Below are positions 1 to 6,479 of a stretch of DNA of 7,343 nt, piece after piece. The DNA is from Thomasclavelia sp. Its GTDB lineage: Bacteria > Bacillota_I > Bacilli_A > Erysipelotrichales > Erysipelotrichaceae. Position 1 is the stretch's first letter. Every line of letters begins with the position of its first letter. A program made the translations under genes and the position numbers. The notes beneath the pieces are model-generated. The model saw only the letters and a program-made list of their open reading frames with translations, ran no database searches and had not been told where the DNA came from. The stretch covers positions 1 to 7,343 of the forward strand of contig JAHHTG010000055.1 of assembly GCA_020024765.1 (NCBI GenBank). Reading direction: 5' to 3'.

Positions 1-138
1 GAATTAAAAGGCCAATGTCGCGAATTTGAAAGCAAACAAAAAGTCATTGATCTTGCAAATACAACTTCATATAGTTCCGTTGATTTATTAAAACGCGTTT
101 CACGTTTGGAACAAGAAGTTTACAAAAACAACAAATAA
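1..138 (+). CDS. gpsB: GpsB cell-division/wall-synthesis coordinator, C-terminal end (5' truncated)
   Basis: Frame 1 is open from the first base to a TAA at 136-138 and gives the last 45 residues of a protein. The end, SSVDLLKRVSRLEQEVYKNNK without its last residue or so, resembles the short C-terminal helical domain of GpsB, whose B. subtilis homologue ends in a very similar DILKRLSNLE stretch. GpsB is a small cytoplasmic DivIVA-like protein that oligomerises through this C-terminal part and links penicillin-binding proteins to the division machinery. Its N-terminal coiled coil lies outside the window. The gene sits directly before the RNase P RNA gene, as gpsB (ypsB) does in Bacillus, and that synteny is a large part of the call. 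No terminator is visible between it and rnpB, so the RNA may be partly transcribed from the gpsB promoter. With only 45 residues the identity is probable, not certain. Confidence 0.75.
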   Translation, partial: ELKGQCREFESKQKVIDLANTTSYSSVDLLKRVSRLEQEVYKNNK

Positions 139-139
139 C

Positions 140-474
140 CATACTTTAGACAATCGCTGGCATTAGCTAGAGGAAAGTCCATGCTCGCACAATCTGCGAT
201 GATTGTAGTGTTTATGCTAACTCAATAAATAAGGTTAGGCAGCGTAAGCTGACGGCTGAGCAATACCTAAGGGTAACTATGGTAAAGCTCTATAAAAGTG
301 TCAAAGAGACGAGCTCTTAAGAAATTAAGAGAGTGGAACGGGATAAACCCCATAAGCGAGAAACCCAAATTTGGTAGGGGAACTTTTTAAGGCGAATTGA
401 AGCTAAGAGAAGACATTAACGTGTAGATAAATGGTTGTCACCTTTATGGTACAGAACATGGCTTATTAAGTATG
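140..474 (+). ncRNA. rnpB: RNase P RNA, bacterial type B
   Basis: This is the catalytic RNA of RNase P, which removes 5' leaders from tRNA precursors. The universal 5' core is at about 169-190 (GAGGAAAGTCCATGCTCGCA). The conserved GAGAGTGGAACG block is at about 329-340, the GCGAGAAACCCAAATTTGG block at about 356-374 followed by TAGGGGAAC, and the 3' core ACAGAACATGGCTTA at 451-465. The details match the Bacillus (type B) form more than the E. coli form. The ends are set by helix P1: CATACTT at 140-146 pairs with AAGTATG at 468-474; true ends may differ by a few bases. At about 335 nt it is clearly shorter than the roughly 400 nt B. subtilis RNA; much of the loss is just before the 3' core, where helix P19 would lie. 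No convincing promoter is visible just upstream, so transcription may start inside gpsB. An ATG at 472 lies inside P1 and should not be taken as the pgsA start. Confidence 0.95.
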
Positions 475-480
475 ATTTTT

Positions 481-503
481 AAAAGAGACCAAAGGTCTCT
501 TTT
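481..503 (+). terminator. Terminator of rnpB
   Basis: AAAAGAGACC at 481-490 pairs perfectly over 10 bp with GGTCTCTTTT at 494-503, with an AAA loop. It starts six bases after the end of RNase P helix P1. The four Ts are part of the stem and the tract then breaks (ATGTTATAATTT), so it may not be fully efficient. On the opposite strand it is also followed by Ts. Confidence 0.8.
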
Positions 504-504
504 A

Positions 505-513
505 TGTTATAAT
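505..513 (+). promoter_or_regulatory. Extended -10 promoter for pgsA(-recA)
   Basis: TGTTATAAT is a perfect TATAAT (508-513) with the TG of an extended -10 element (505-506). It begins two bases after the rnpB terminator stem. The expected -35 position (485-490, GAGACC) lies inside the terminator hairpin and matches poorly, as is tolerated at extended -10 promoters. Transcription would start near 520, just before the ribosome binding site GAGG at 521-524, giving a leader of only about 15 bases. Confidence 0.6.
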
Positions 514-534
514 TTGCAAAGAGGATTAAAAAAT

Positions 535-1128
535 ATGAATTTACCTAATAAATTAACAGTCTTTAGAATTATCTTAGTGCCAGTATTAGTACTGGTCTGG
601 TTGTTCCCATATGAACAATTTAATATTATGTTCTATCAATTCCATGTTGGAAATATCAGTCTATCATTATTGAATATTATCGTGCTTGCGATTTTTGCAA
701 TTGCAAGTTTCACTGATTTCTTAGACGGTAATATTGCTCGAAAGCATAACCTTATTACGACATTCGGTAAGTTTGCTGATCCAATCGCGGATAAATTGCT
801 CGTTAATACAATGTTTATTATTTTTGCATATGAACGTATGATTCCGGTTGTGCCAGTTGTTATTATGTTGGCACGTGATACTATCGTTGATGGTTGTCGC
901 ATGATTGCATCTAAGAATGGCATTGTTGTTTCAGCTGGTATGCTTGGCAAACTCAAGACCGTTTTACAAATGTTCACAATTATTTTCTTATTAGTTAATA
1001 ACCTACCATTCGAATTAATTGGTTTACCATTCGCTTCATTCCTATTATGGTTTGCGACACTAATCTCAGTTATGAGTGGTTATTCATACTTCATTCAATT
1101 AAAAGAATATATTTTTGAATCAAAATAA
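535..1128 (+). CDS. pgsA: CDP-diacylglycerol-glycerol-3-phosphate 3-phosphatidyltransferase
   Basis: This integral membrane enzyme transfers a phosphatidyl group from CDP-diacylglycerol to glycerol-3-phosphate, giving phosphatidylglycerophosphate, the committed step to phosphatidylglycerol. The 197-residue protein shows the complete CDP-alcohol phosphotransferase signature at residues 61-86: D61xxD64G65xxA68R69, then G78xxxD82xxxD86. It starts with the typical NLPNKLTVFRI and has several hydrophobic membrane segments (about 10-25, 43-60, 88-112, 143-157 and 164-185). The start at 535 is chosen because it has GAGG at 521-524 and begins the family's conserved N-terminus. The longer frame from an ATG at 472 would overlap RNase P helix P1 and the terminator. 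recA follows after 48 bases with no clear terminator, so the two may be co-transcribed. In Bacillus cinA lies between pgsA and recA; it is missing here. Confidence 0.93.
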   Translation: MNLPNKLTVFRIILVPVLVLVWLFPYEQFNIMFYQFHVGNISLSLLNIIVLAIFAIASFTDFLDGNIARKHNLITTFGKFADPIADKLLVNTMFIIFAYERMIPVVPVVIMLARDTIVDGCRMIASKNGIVVSAGMLGKLKTVLQMFTIIFLLVNNLPFELIGLPFASFLLWFATLISVMSGYSYFIQLKEYIFESK

Positions 1129-1176
1129 TAGGAAAAGAGAAACTCTATCTTAATAAATGAGTAGGGGGAGAGAAAT

Positions 1177-2184
1177 ATGGCAAAAGAATTAGATCGCGAT
1201 GAATTATTAAATGAAGCGCTCAAGCAAATTGAAAAACAATATGGTAAAGGCTCAGTCATGAAACTTGGTGACCGCAGTAATGTTGATGTAGACGTTATTT
1301 CCAGTGGTTCGCTTGCAATCGATTATTGTTTAGGTGTTGGTGGTTTTCCGAAAGGTCGAATCATTGAAATCTATGGTCCTGAATCTTCTGGTAAGACAAC
1401 TTTAGCTTTACAAGCAATCGCTGAATGCCAAAAGACTGGTGGCAAAGCCGCATTTATCGATGCAGAACATGCTATTGATCCAAAATACGCACGTAATTTA
1501 GGTGTAGATATTGATGAATTAGTACTTTCACAACCAGATTCTGGCGAGCAAGCTTTAGAAATTACAGAAGTTTTGGTTAAGTCAGGTGCAATTGACTTAA
1601 TCGTTATTGACTCTGTTGCTGCACTTGTACCACAAGCTGAACTAGATGGAGAAATGGGGGACCAAAATGTTGGCCTTCATGCTCGCTTGATGTCAAAAGC
1701 AATGCGCAAATTAGCTGGTGCAATGTCAACACATAATTGCTGTGCAATTTTCATTAACCAATTGCGTGAAAAAGTGGGAATTATGTTTGGAAACCCTGAA
1801 ACTACAACCGGTGGCCGTGCTTTAAAGTTCTATTCAACAATTCGTATTGAAGTTAGAAAGTCTGAAGCGATTAAACGTGGTACCGATATTATTGGTAACA
1901 AGGTTAATGTTAAAGTTGCCAAAAATAAGGTTGCTGCTCCATTTAAGACAACTTCTGTTGAAATTTACTATGGTGAAGGCATCTCAAGAATTTCTGAAAT
2001 TATCGCTTTGGGCACTGATTTTGAAATTATCGATAAGAGTGGTGCATGGTTCTCTTATAATGGCGAAAAGATTGGTCAAGGCAAAGAAGCTGTTCGTGCT
2101 TACCTTAAGGCGAATCCTGAGATTCAAACTGAGATCGAAAATAAAATTAAAGAAAAACTTTTCCAAAAAGATATTGTGGAATAG
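1177..2184 (+). CDS. recA: Recombinase RecA
   Basis: RecA forms ATP-dependent filaments on single-stranded DNA, drives strand exchange in recombinational repair and stimulates LexA self-cleavage. The 335-residue protein is complete. It has Walker A GPESSGKT at 67-74, the catalytic glutamate in AEHA at about 96, Walker B LIVIDS ending near D145, the L1 region around 157-170 (EMGDQNVGLHAR), and INQLREKVGIMFGNPETTTGG at about 193-213 without its last residue, which covers the L2 loop. The start at 1177 follows a strong GGGGGAGAG site at about 1163-1172. It is somewhat shorter than E. coli or B. subtilis RecA because the acidic C-terminal tail is reduced; it ends in a mixed-charge, lysine-rich helix. 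No Bacillus-type LexA box (GAAC-N4-GTTC core) is visible in the 48 bases upstream, and no good promoter either, so expression probably comes from the pgsA promoter. It is the only gene here that stops with TAG. A strong terminator follows. Confidence 0.98.
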   Translation: MAKELDRDELLNEALKQIEKQYGKGSVMKLGDRSNVDVDVISSGSLAIDYCLGVGGFPKGRIIEIYGPESSGKTTLALQAIAECQKTGGKAAFIDAEHAIDPKYARNLGVDIDELVLSQPDSGEQALEITEVLVKSGAIDLIVIDSVAALVPQAELDGEMGDQNVGLHARLMSKAMRKLAGAMSTHNCCAIFINQLREKVGIMFGNPETTTGGRALKFYSTIRIEVRKSEAIKRGTDIIGNKVNVKVAKNKVAAPFKTTSVEIYYGEGISRISEIIALGTDFEIIDKSGAWFSYNGEKIGQGKEAVRAYLKANPEIQTEIENKIKEKLFQKDIVE

Positions 2185-2188
2185 TTGC

Positions 2189-2216
2189 TTAGGAGTCCTT
2201 AGGGACTCCTAATTTT
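2189..2216 (+). terminator. Terminator after recA
   Basis: TTAGGAGTCC (2189-2198) pairs perfectly over 10 bp with GGACTCCTAA (2203-2212) around a TTAG loop, followed by TTTT. It begins five bases after the recA stop and closes the pgsA-recA unit. Confidence 0.9.
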
Positions 2217-2261
2217 ATATTATGATGTGAATTAATTAACCTTTGAAAAGATGTTTTGTCA

Positions 2262-2290
2262 TTGTGAAACTTATCCATTTAATGTACAAT
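2262..2290 (+). promoter_or_regulatory. Promoter of rny-ymdB
   Basis: TTGTGA (2262-2267, four of six matches to the -35 consensus) and TACAAT (2285-2290, five of six matches to the -10) are separated by exactly 17 bases. Transcription would start near 2297, leaving a leader of about 40 bases. The leader would begin with a small possible stem, GAAGT (2297-2301) with ACTTC (2305-2309), and carry the ribosome binding site GGGAGG at 2322-2327. It is placed right after the recA terminator, where a new promoter is expected. Confidence 0.6.
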
Positions 2291-2336
2291 TATAAGGAAG
2301 TAAAACTTCGTATTGATTAATGGGAGGTCAATAAAT

Positions 2337-3896
2337 ATGGGAAATTTATTATCTCCTTCCATGTTAATAGGTATCCTAGCTGGGACAATTGTTGGTGTTA
2401 TCATCATGGTTGCCATCAGCCGTGCAGGACTAAATCGAGATAAAATTAAAGCTAGAGCAATTTTAGATGAAGCAGATGCAAAAGCCAAGAATACGGTTAA
2501 GCAAGCTGTTCTAGATGGTAAAACTCAAGTCTATGATTTAAAATTACAAGCAGAAAAAGAAATTAAAGATCGTCAAAATGAATTAAAAGATTTAGAAAAC
2601 AAACTTTTAAGACGCGAAGATTCATTGAATTATCGCGATGACACACTTAATCAAAAAGAAAAGAAACTCGATGATAAGTTAAAGAAAGCTGAAGATAAGG
2701 CTTTACACCTAGACAAAATGGAAGAGGAACTGCAATCACGCATTGATGGCCAGATTGCACTTTTAGAACGTGTTTCAAATATGACTGAAGCCGAAGCTAA
2801 AGCAGAACTCATGGATGTCGTTGAAAAGAAAATTCAAAATGAAGTAGCTGTTTATATTCGTGATGCTGAAGAAGAAGCAAAAACTAAAGCTCAACAAACA
2901 GCTCGCGAAATCATTGCTACTGCCATTCAAAGATATTCACAAGAAGAAGTCATTGAACGATGTGTATCCGTCGTTTCTTTACCTTCAGAAGAAATGAAAG
3001 GCCGTATTATTGGTCGCGAAGGCCGTAATATTCGTGCTATTGAACAAGCAACCGGAGTTGATATCATCATTGATGATACACCTGAAACAATTACGGTTTC
3101 TTGTTTTAATCCAATTCGTCGTGAAATTGCACGTCTATCATTAGAAACGTTAATTAAAGATGGTCGTATTCAACCAGGACGTATTGAAGAAGTTGTTAAT
3201 AAAGTGACAAAAGAACTTGATGAAGTTATGTATAAAGCTGGTGAAGAAGCTTGTTTCAAACTTCAAATCGGTAAGATTGATAAAGAACTTGTTAAGTTAA
3301 TTGGTCGTATGCGTTATCGTTACTCATATGGTCAAAATGGTCTTGAACATTCAATTGAAGTTGCATCGCTTGCTGGTATGATGGCAGCTGAACTTGGTTT
3401 AAATCAATCATTAGCTAAGCGTGCTGGTTTATTACACGATATCGGTAAAGCTGTCGACTTCGAAATGGAAGGAACACACGTTGAACTTGGTGCTAAACTT
3501 GCCAAGAAATATGGTGAAAATGAAGTTGTCATTAATGCCATTGAATCACACCATGGTGATAAACCGATTAAGGGCTTAATTTCACACTTAGTTATCGCTG
3601 CCGATACTTTGAGTGCCGCTCGTCCTGGAGCTCGTCACGAAGGTATTGAAAACTATATTAATCGTCTTGAAGCGCTTGAAAAAATCGCGATGGATTTTGA
3701 TGGAGTTGAAAAATCATTCGCTATTCAAGCTGGACGTGAAATTCGCATTATGGTCGTTCCAGAAAAGGTTGATGACGCTCGCTGTCATTTAATCGCACAT
3801 GATATTCGTGAACGTATCGAAAATGAATTAACTTATCCTGGTCAAATCAAGGTTACAGTTATTCGAGAAATGCGTGCTAACGAAATAGCTAAATAA
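2337..3896 (+). CDS. rny: RNase Y (membrane-anchored endoribonuclease)
   Basis: RNase Y starts the decay of many mRNAs in Bacillota by endonucleolytic cleavage and is anchored to the inner face of the membrane. The 519-residue length is normal for the family. Domains in order: one N-terminal membrane helix (about residues 9-28, MLIGILAGTIVGVIIMVAIS); a long charged coiled coil (about 30-150); a KH RNA-binding domain with GRIIGREGRNIR from 222 and its GxxG loop at 226-229; and an HD metal-dependent nuclease domain with H338, the HD pair H367-D368 in LLHDIGKA, H405-H406 in ESHHGD and D423 in AADTLSAARPGAR. All expected catalytic residues are present. The start at 2337 has GGGAGG at 2322-2327 and puts the membrane helix at the N-terminus; a TTG at 2313 in the same frame would add eight residues and place the binding site inside the gene. 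It overlaps ymdB by one base, the usual rny-ymdB pairing. Confidence 0.97.
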   Translation: MGNLLSPSMLIGILAGTIVGVIIMVAISRAGLNRDKIKARAILDEADAKAKNTVKQAVLDGKTQVYDLKLQAEKEIKDRQNELKDLENKLLRREDSLNYRDDTLNQKEKKLDDKLKKAEDKALHLDKMEEELQSRIDGQIALLERVSNMTEAEAKAELMDVVEKKIQNEVAVYIRDAEEEAKTKAQQTAREIIATAIQRYSQEEVIERCVSVVSLPSEEMKGRIIGREGRNIRAIEQATGVDIIIDDTPETITVSCFNPIRREIARLSLETLIKDGRIQPGRIEEVVNKVTKELDEVMYKAGEEACFKLQIGKIDKELVKLIGRMRYRYSYGQNGLEHSIEVASLAGMMAAELGLNQSLAKRAGLLHDIGKAVDFEMEGTHVELGAKLAKKYGENEVVINAIESHHGDKPIKGLISHLVIAADTLSAARPGARHEGIENYINRLEALEKIAMDFDGVEKSFAIQAGREIRIMVVPEKVDDARCHLIAHDIRERIENELTYPGQIKVTVIREMRANEIAK

Positions 3897-4672
3897 TGAA
3901 AATCTTATTTTTAGGCGATATTGTGGGCAGACCTGGCCGCGATATCGTCTTTCAATATTTAAAACAACTCCAAAGAGAAAATGATATCGATTTTACAATT
4001 GTAAATGCCGAAAACAGTGCACACGGTAAAGGAATTTCAATTAAAATTTACTATGCATTAATTGCTAGTGGTGTTGATTGCATTACAATGGGCAATCATA
4101 CATATGCTAAAAATGAAATCAAAAATCATCTTGAAGAATGTGTTGATATGGTTGTTCCTTATAATCATTTATTAGATTTACATCAAGGTTATAAGATTTA
4201 CGATGTTGAAGGAGTAAAACTTTGTGTTGTGAATCTTTTGGGATCAGCTTTGATGTATGAAAATCGTATGAGTCCGTTTGTAGCGATGGATGAAATCCTT
4301 GAAGAAACCAAGGGACAAGCTGATTTGTATTTTGTCGATTTCCATGCTGAAGCAACAAGTGAAAAAATTTTATTTGCTCAATATTATAAAGACAAAGTTC
4401 AAGTTGTTGTCGGTACACATACCCATGTTCAAACAGCCGATGAAAGACTTATGGGCAAGACTGCATATATTAGCGATGTCGGCATGTGTGGAGTCTATGA
4501 TAGTGTCATTGGCCGTGATATCAATGAGATGATCGAGAATCTTGTTCATGGTCAAAAAACTCGCTATGAAGTGGCAGAAGGACCTGCAGTTTTAAGTGGT
4601 GTCGTTGTAGATATCGACACTAAAGTTAAAGCTGCAACAAGTATTAAACGTATCCAAATTCGTCCGTATTAA
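3896..4672 (+). CDS. ymdB: YmdB-family metallophosphoesterase (cyclic nucleotide phosphodiesterase)
   Basis: The 258-residue protein belongs to the YmdB/TIGR00282 family of dimetal phosphoesterases. The B. subtilis member hydrolyses 2',3'-cyclic nucleotides and affects the choice between motility and biofilm formation. All metal ligands expected for the family can be placed: D8 in FLGDIVGRPGR, E39 and N40 in NAENSAHGKG, N67 and the catalytic H68 in MGNHTY, H150 in VDFHAE, and H175 and H177 in VGTHTHVQTAD. The protein should therefore be active. The ATG at 3896 shares its A with the TAA stop of rny (TAATG). There is no clear ribosome binding site in the end of rny, so translation probably depends on ribosomes finishing rny. 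Since RNase cleavage can leave 2',3'-cyclic ends, coupling to RNase Y is suggestive, but a joint pathway is inference. Confidence 0.95.
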   Translation: MKILFLGDIVGRPGRDIVFQYLKQLQRENDIDFTIVNAENSAHGKGISIKIYYALIASGVDCITMGNHTYAKNEIKNHLEECVDMVVPYNHLLDLHQGYKIYDVEGVKLCVVNLLGSALMYENRMSPFVAMDEILEETKGQADLYFVDFHAEATSEKILFAQYYKDKVQVVVGTHTHVQTADERLMGKTAYISDVGMCGVYDSVIGRDINEMIENLVHGQKTRYEVAEGPAVLSGVVVDIDTKVKAATSIKRIQIRPY

Positions 4673-4699
4673 GCACTAAATTTTAGTGCTTTTTATTTC
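4671..4699 (+). terminator. Terminator after ymdB
   Basis: AGCACTA (4672-4678) pairs with TAGTGCT (4684-4690) around AATTT, and the loop can close further to an almost uninterrupted AGCACTAAA/TTTAGTGCT palindrome. It is followed by TTTTTATTTCTT. The stem starts within the ymdB stop codon and ends the rny-ymdB unit. Confidence 0.9.
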
Positions 4700-4720
4700 T
4701 TATAACTAACTTATTGCTTA

Positions 4721-4749
4721 TTGAGTTAAGAGTGATGTTTTGCTATAAT
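4721..4749 (+). promoter_or_regulatory. Strong promoter of the ferredoxin gene
   Basis: TTGAGT (4721-4726, four of six) is followed after 17 bases by a perfect TATAAT (4744-4749), which also carries the TG of an extended -10 at 4741-4742. Transcription would begin near 4756, only a few bases before the AGGAGGAG ribosome binding site at 4760-4767. This is the best promoter in the window. Confidence 0.8.
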
Positions 4750-4774
4750 CTTATTACATAGGAGGAGAATCTTA

Positions 4775-4951
4775 ATGCCAATCGTAGTTGATAAAGATGT
4801 ATGTCTTGGATGTGGAGCATGTACAAGCATTTGTCCAACTGGCGCTATTGAATTAGATGGCGACGGTAAAGCAGATTGCGATCAAGATGTATGTATTGAA
4901 TGCCAAGCTTGCGTTGGAACTTGTCCAGTGTCTGCAATTACATCAGAATAA
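4775..4951 (+). CDS. 2[4Fe-4S] bacterial-type ferredoxin
   Basis: This short gene encodes a 58-residue soluble electron carrier of the clostridial type. Both cluster motifs are complete: C10xxC13xxC16xxxC20-P and C40xxC43xxC46xxxC50-P, each with the proline after the fourth cysteine. One extra cysteine, C35, lies in the acidic linker and is not part of either motif. The protein is rich in Asp and Glu, as normal for a ferredoxin. The start at 4775 follows a near-perfect AGGAGGAG site seven bases upstream. With its own strong promoter and terminator it is an independent, probably highly expressed unit. Such ferredoxins serve many low-potential reactions. The next gene encodes MiaB, a radical-SAM enzyme that needs an outside electron donor, so this ferredoxin could serve it among others; that link is inference from position only. 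Bacillus has no gene of this kind between ymdB and miaB. Confidence 0.95.
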   Translation: MPIVVDKDVCLGCGACTSICPTGAIELDGDGKADCDQDVCIECQACVGTCPVSAITSE

Positions 4952-4974
4952 ACCAAGCTTGACTTGGTTTTTTT
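4950..4974 (+). terminator. Terminator after the ferredoxin gene
   Basis: AAACCAAG (4950-4957) pairs over 8 bp with CTTGGTTT (4963-4970) around CTTGA, followed by four more Ts (seven Ts in all from 4968 to 4974). The stem begins inside the ferredoxin stop codon. It lies immediately before the possible miaB starts. Confidence 0.9.
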
Positions 4975-5002
4975 CATGGCATTATGTGAACATAAAATAA
5001 AC

Positions 5003-6445
5003 ATGAAAACTAGTGAAATATTTGAATTGCCTTCGATTAAAGAGGCACGAAGACGTTCTAAGAATGACATCGCGATTAAACGCGAACTTTTTGTCATTCC
5101 AAATGAATGTAAAGACATGGGCGTTGGCCGTAACTACTTCTTAAGAACTTATGGTTGCCAAGCAAATCAAAGAGACTCTGAGACAATTGCTGGAATTATG
5201 GAAGACCTTGGGTATACAATGGTAGAAAGTGAAGAAGAAGCAGATGTCATTATTTTAAATACTTGTGCTATTCGTAAGAATGCTGAAGATAAAGTCTTGG
5301 GTGAAATTGGTAACCTCAAGAAACTTAAACGTGCTAATCCAGATTTAATTATCGCAATGTCAGGTTGTATGGCACAAGAACCAGGCATTGTCCAAGAAAT
5401 TTTAAAGACATATCGTCAAGTAGATTTAATTTTTGGTACTCATAACATTTACAATTTACCAAAACTTTTATATCAAGCTACACTTTCAAAGGAAAAGACA
5501 ATTGAAGTTTTTTCGAAAGAAGGGGATATTGTTGAAGCTTTACCTGCAACACGTTTCCAACAACATAAAGCTTGGGTTAATATCATCTATGGTTGTGATA
5601 AATTCTGTTCTTACTGTATCGTTCCATATACTAGAGGTCGTGAACGTTCTAGATTAATGGAAGATGTTCTAGAGGAAGTTCAACAATTAAAAGATGAAGG
5701 CTTTAAGGAAATCACCTTACTTGGTCAAAATGTTAATGCCTATGGCCACGATTTAGGCTATGAACACGGATTTGCAAAATTATTAGCAGAAGTTGCGAAA
5801 ATTGGTATTGATCGTGTGCGTTTTATGACATCACATCCTTGGAACTTTGATGATGAAACTATTGAAGTTTGTGGTAAATATCCAAATATTATGCCTTATG
5901 TACATTTACCTCTACAATCTGGTAACGATTTAATCTTAAAGAAGATGAACCGTCGTTATAATGCGGAACAATATCGCGAATTATTCGATAAGTTAAAGAA
6001 TACAATTCCAAATTGTTGTTTCACTACTGATATCATCGTTGGTTTCCCTAATGAATCTGAAGAAGCTTTCGAAGACACATTAAAGATGGTGGATTATTGC
6101 AAATATGATAATGCCTTTACATTTATCTATTCACCACGTGAAGGAACACCAGCAGCAGCAATGGAAGATGATATTAGTTTAGAAGTTAAGGAAAGACGTC
6201 TAGCTATTCTTAATGAAAAGGTTGGTTATTATGCAAACCTTAATAACAAAAAATACTTAGGACAAGTTGTTGAAGTCTTGGTTGACGGCTTCTCGAAACG
6301 TAATAACACAGTTTATTCTGGTTATACACCACAATTTAAGTTAGTTAACTTTACAGCTGATCACGTTAATGTTGGTGATCTTGTCAAAGTTAGAATTACT
6401 GACACTAAATCATTCTCGCTAGATGGAGAAATGGTTGAAGAATAA
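5003..6445 (+). CDS. miaB: tRNA-2-methylthio-N6-isopentenyladenosine-37 methylthiotransferase MiaB
   Basis: MiaB adds a methylthio group to i6A37 in tRNAs reading U-starting codons, using two [4Fe-4S] clusters and S-adenosylmethionine. Numbered from 5003 (480 residues), the order is: an N-terminal extension resembling that of the Bacillus protein (IKEARRR...DMGVGRN); the UPF0004 domain with auxiliary-cluster cysteines C52 (RTYGCQ), C88 (LNTCAI) and C122 (SGCMAQ); the radical-SAM CxxxCxxC at C198, C202 and C205 (YGCDKFCSYCIVPY); the HLPLQSGN and MNRRYN region; and a C-terminal TRAM domain (about 412-478). The start is uncertain. ATGs at 5003 and 4976 are both in frame and neither has a ribosome binding site; 4976 is one base after the preceding T-tract. 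A later ATG at 5115 is less likely, because the sequence before it is conserved with Bacillus. An RNase J-type gene follows after 34 bases with no terminator; in Bacillus ricA is next instead. Confidence 0.95.
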   Translation: MKTSEIFELPSIKEARRRSKNDIAIKRELFVIPNECKDMGVGRNYFLRTYGCQANQRDSETIAGIMEDLGYTMVESEEEADVIILNTCAIRKNAEDKVLGEIGNLKKLKRANPDLIIAMSGCMAQEPGIVQEILKTYRQVDLIFGTHNIYNLPKLLYQATLSKEKTIEVFSKEGDIVEALPATRFQQHKAWVNIIYGCDKFCSYCIVPYTRGRERSRLMEDVLEEVQQLKDEGFKEITLLGQNVNAYGHDLGYEHGFAKLLAEVAKIGIDRVRFMTSHPWNFDDETIEVCGKYPNIMPYVHLPLQSGNDLILKKMNRRYNAEQYRELFDKLKNTIPNCCFTTDIIVGFPNESEEAFEDTLKMVDYCKYDNAFTFIYSPREGTPAAAMEDDISLEVKERRLAILNEKVGYYANLNNKKYLGQVVEVLVDGFSKRNNTVYSGYTPQFKLVNFTADHVNVGDLVKVRITDTKSFSLDGEMVEE

Positions 6446-6479
6446 TTAATAATTAATAACTCTAGAAGGGAGAGATTTA

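Noticed and set aside
119..147. TTTACA-N17-TACTTT, a promoter-like pair before rnpB.
   Set aside because: Transcription would start near 153, after the 5' strand of helix P1 (140-146), so it could not make the full RNase P RNA. The TACTTT is better explained as part of that helix.
472..534. Upstream extension of pgsA from the ATG at 472.
   Set aside because: It overlaps RNase P helix P1, the terminator and the promoter, has no ribosome binding site, and the family N-terminus begins at 535.
1137..1146. Small GAGA-AA-CTC hairpin after pgsA as a terminator.
   Set aside because: The stem is only three to four base pairs and has no T-tract.
2252..2270. Imperfect inverted repeat (GTTT...AAAC) over the rny -35 region, a possible operator.
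   Set aside because: Only four outer base pairs match and the inside does not pair, which is expected by chance in AT-rich DNA.
2313..2336. TTG start giving RNase Y eight more residues.
   Set aside because: The GGGAGG ribosome binding site at 2322-2327 lies inside this extension and serves the ATG at 2337, which matches the family's start just before the membrane helix.
4119..4418. Open frame of 99 codons on the minus strand within ymdB, and similar frames inside other genes.
   Set aside because: They lie opposite or out of frame with well-conserved genes, have no ribosome binding sites and resemble no family.
6441..6460. Repeated AATTAAT units between miaB and the RNase J-like gene.
   Set aside because: Two short AT-only copies in a 34-base gap; simple composition explains them.
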